64,000 bases of DNA, taken from Echinicola arenosa. Its GTDB lineage: Bacteria > Bacteroidota > Bacteroidia > Cytophagales > Cyclobacteriaceae. Below the pieces are notes generated by a model. That model searched no databases and was not told the origin of the DNA. It saw only the letters and a list, made by a program, of their open reading frames with translations. The position numbers and the translations under genes are program-made. Positions 63,879 through 64,000 of the stretch are shown here, one piece after another. Every line of letters begins with the position of its first letter. Within the stretch, counting starts at the first letter, position 1. Location: positions 102,997 through 166,996 of the forward strand of contig NZ_JACYTQ010000009.1 of NCBI RefSeq assembly GCF_014841125.1. Direction: 5' to 3'.

Positions 63879-64000
63879 GAGGCTGTCTCAAAAGTAGATA
63901 GTTTAAAAGGCTAGCTGATTTCTCGGCTAGCCTTTCCTGTTTAACTCAAAATGGATATTTTGAGGTGTGAAAAAACAAGACTTAAATATAGCTTTTAAAG
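63879..64000. mobile_element. Probable end of an insertion sequence, cut by the window edge
   Basis: GAGGCTGTCTCAAAAG at 63879-63894 matches, from memory, the terminal inverted repeat style of IS1182/IS5-like elements of Bacteroidota. It is followed at once by a perfect 10-bp stem-loop (63906-63915 with 63926-63935) and a second hairpin (63945-63952 with 63957-63964), structures usual at transposon ends to block read-through. The transposase would lie beyond the window. Confidence 0.45.

Noticed and set aside
1..64000. CRISPR arrays, tRNA or rRNA genes
   Set aside because: No regularly spaced direct repeats, tRNA cloverleaf motifs or rRNA core sequences were seen when reading through the intergenic regions; a dedicated scan could still find a missed tRNA.

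Overview
The window looks like an ordinary chromosomal stretch of a Bacteroidota bacterium, most likely a member of the Cytophagales close to Cyclobacteriaceae (for example Echinicola, Cyclobacterium or Algoriphagus; the genus is inferred). The reasons are a SusD-type nutrient-binding lipoprotein, an OMP_b-brl_3-type TonB receptor, a type IX secretion sorting domain, LytS/LytTR two-component genes, the Bacteroidota-specific arginine pathway with an ArgF' transcarbamylase, promoters of the TTG-N18/19-TAnnTTTG class, and very few Shine-Dalgarno sequences. No rRNA, tRNA or CRISPR array was recognised.

Layout. 1-6.1 kb: 3' part of a SusD gene, a TonB-dependent/outer-membrane barrel protein on the opposite strand, and a histidine kinase/LytTR regulator pair with a 4-base overlap. 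6.2-11 kb: guanine deaminase, a helical protein of unknown function, a short 2-isopropylmalate synthase, and Ffh. 11-14.5 kb: a GH140/DUF4038-type glycosidase and two short-chain dehydrogenases. 14.6-18.5 kb: the most unusual block: a two-helix DUF4231/SLATT-like membrane protein facing a three-gene operon of a membrane-anchored TIR protein, a CsgG/FlgO-like exported protein and a small lipoprotein. 18.8-30 kb: SMC, an S41 protease, a B12-binding radical SAM protein, a frameshifted membrane acyltransferase, a DsbA/FrnE-like oxidoreductase, a 51-residue zinc-ribbon membrane peptide missed by length filters, and an HTH-Fic protein with a palindromic operator.

30.4-39.2 kb holds a complete arginine operon: GNAT-argG-argC-argD-argF'-argB-argE-argH. 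It closes with a strong hairpin. The residue at the acetyl/succinyl specificity position of ArgF' is valine, which predicts an N-succinyl-ornithine route. It is followed by a MerR regulator and DprA. 40.8-43 kb is a decayed patch with a small membrane peptide, a gene interrupted by one TGA, HMG-CoA lyase, and the C-terminal remnant of a GH78 alpha-rhamnosidase.

43-57.5 kb is largely cell-surface: a T9SS-sorted secreted protein and a partner, YfhO, methyltransferases, a GT2, a flippase and, after a few small genes, a sugar aminotransferase and two GT4 glycosyltransferases. 57.6-64 kb: a large FAD/Fe-S D-lactate/glycolate-type dehydrogenase, a methyltransferase, a DUF2254 membrane protein, a zinc-ribbon protein, SSB, and at the right edge what looks like the end of an insertion sequence.

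Several starts were moved downstream of the longest open frame, because the longer frame begins at TTG with a good ATG nearby. In a few genes TTG or GTG is the only plausible start.
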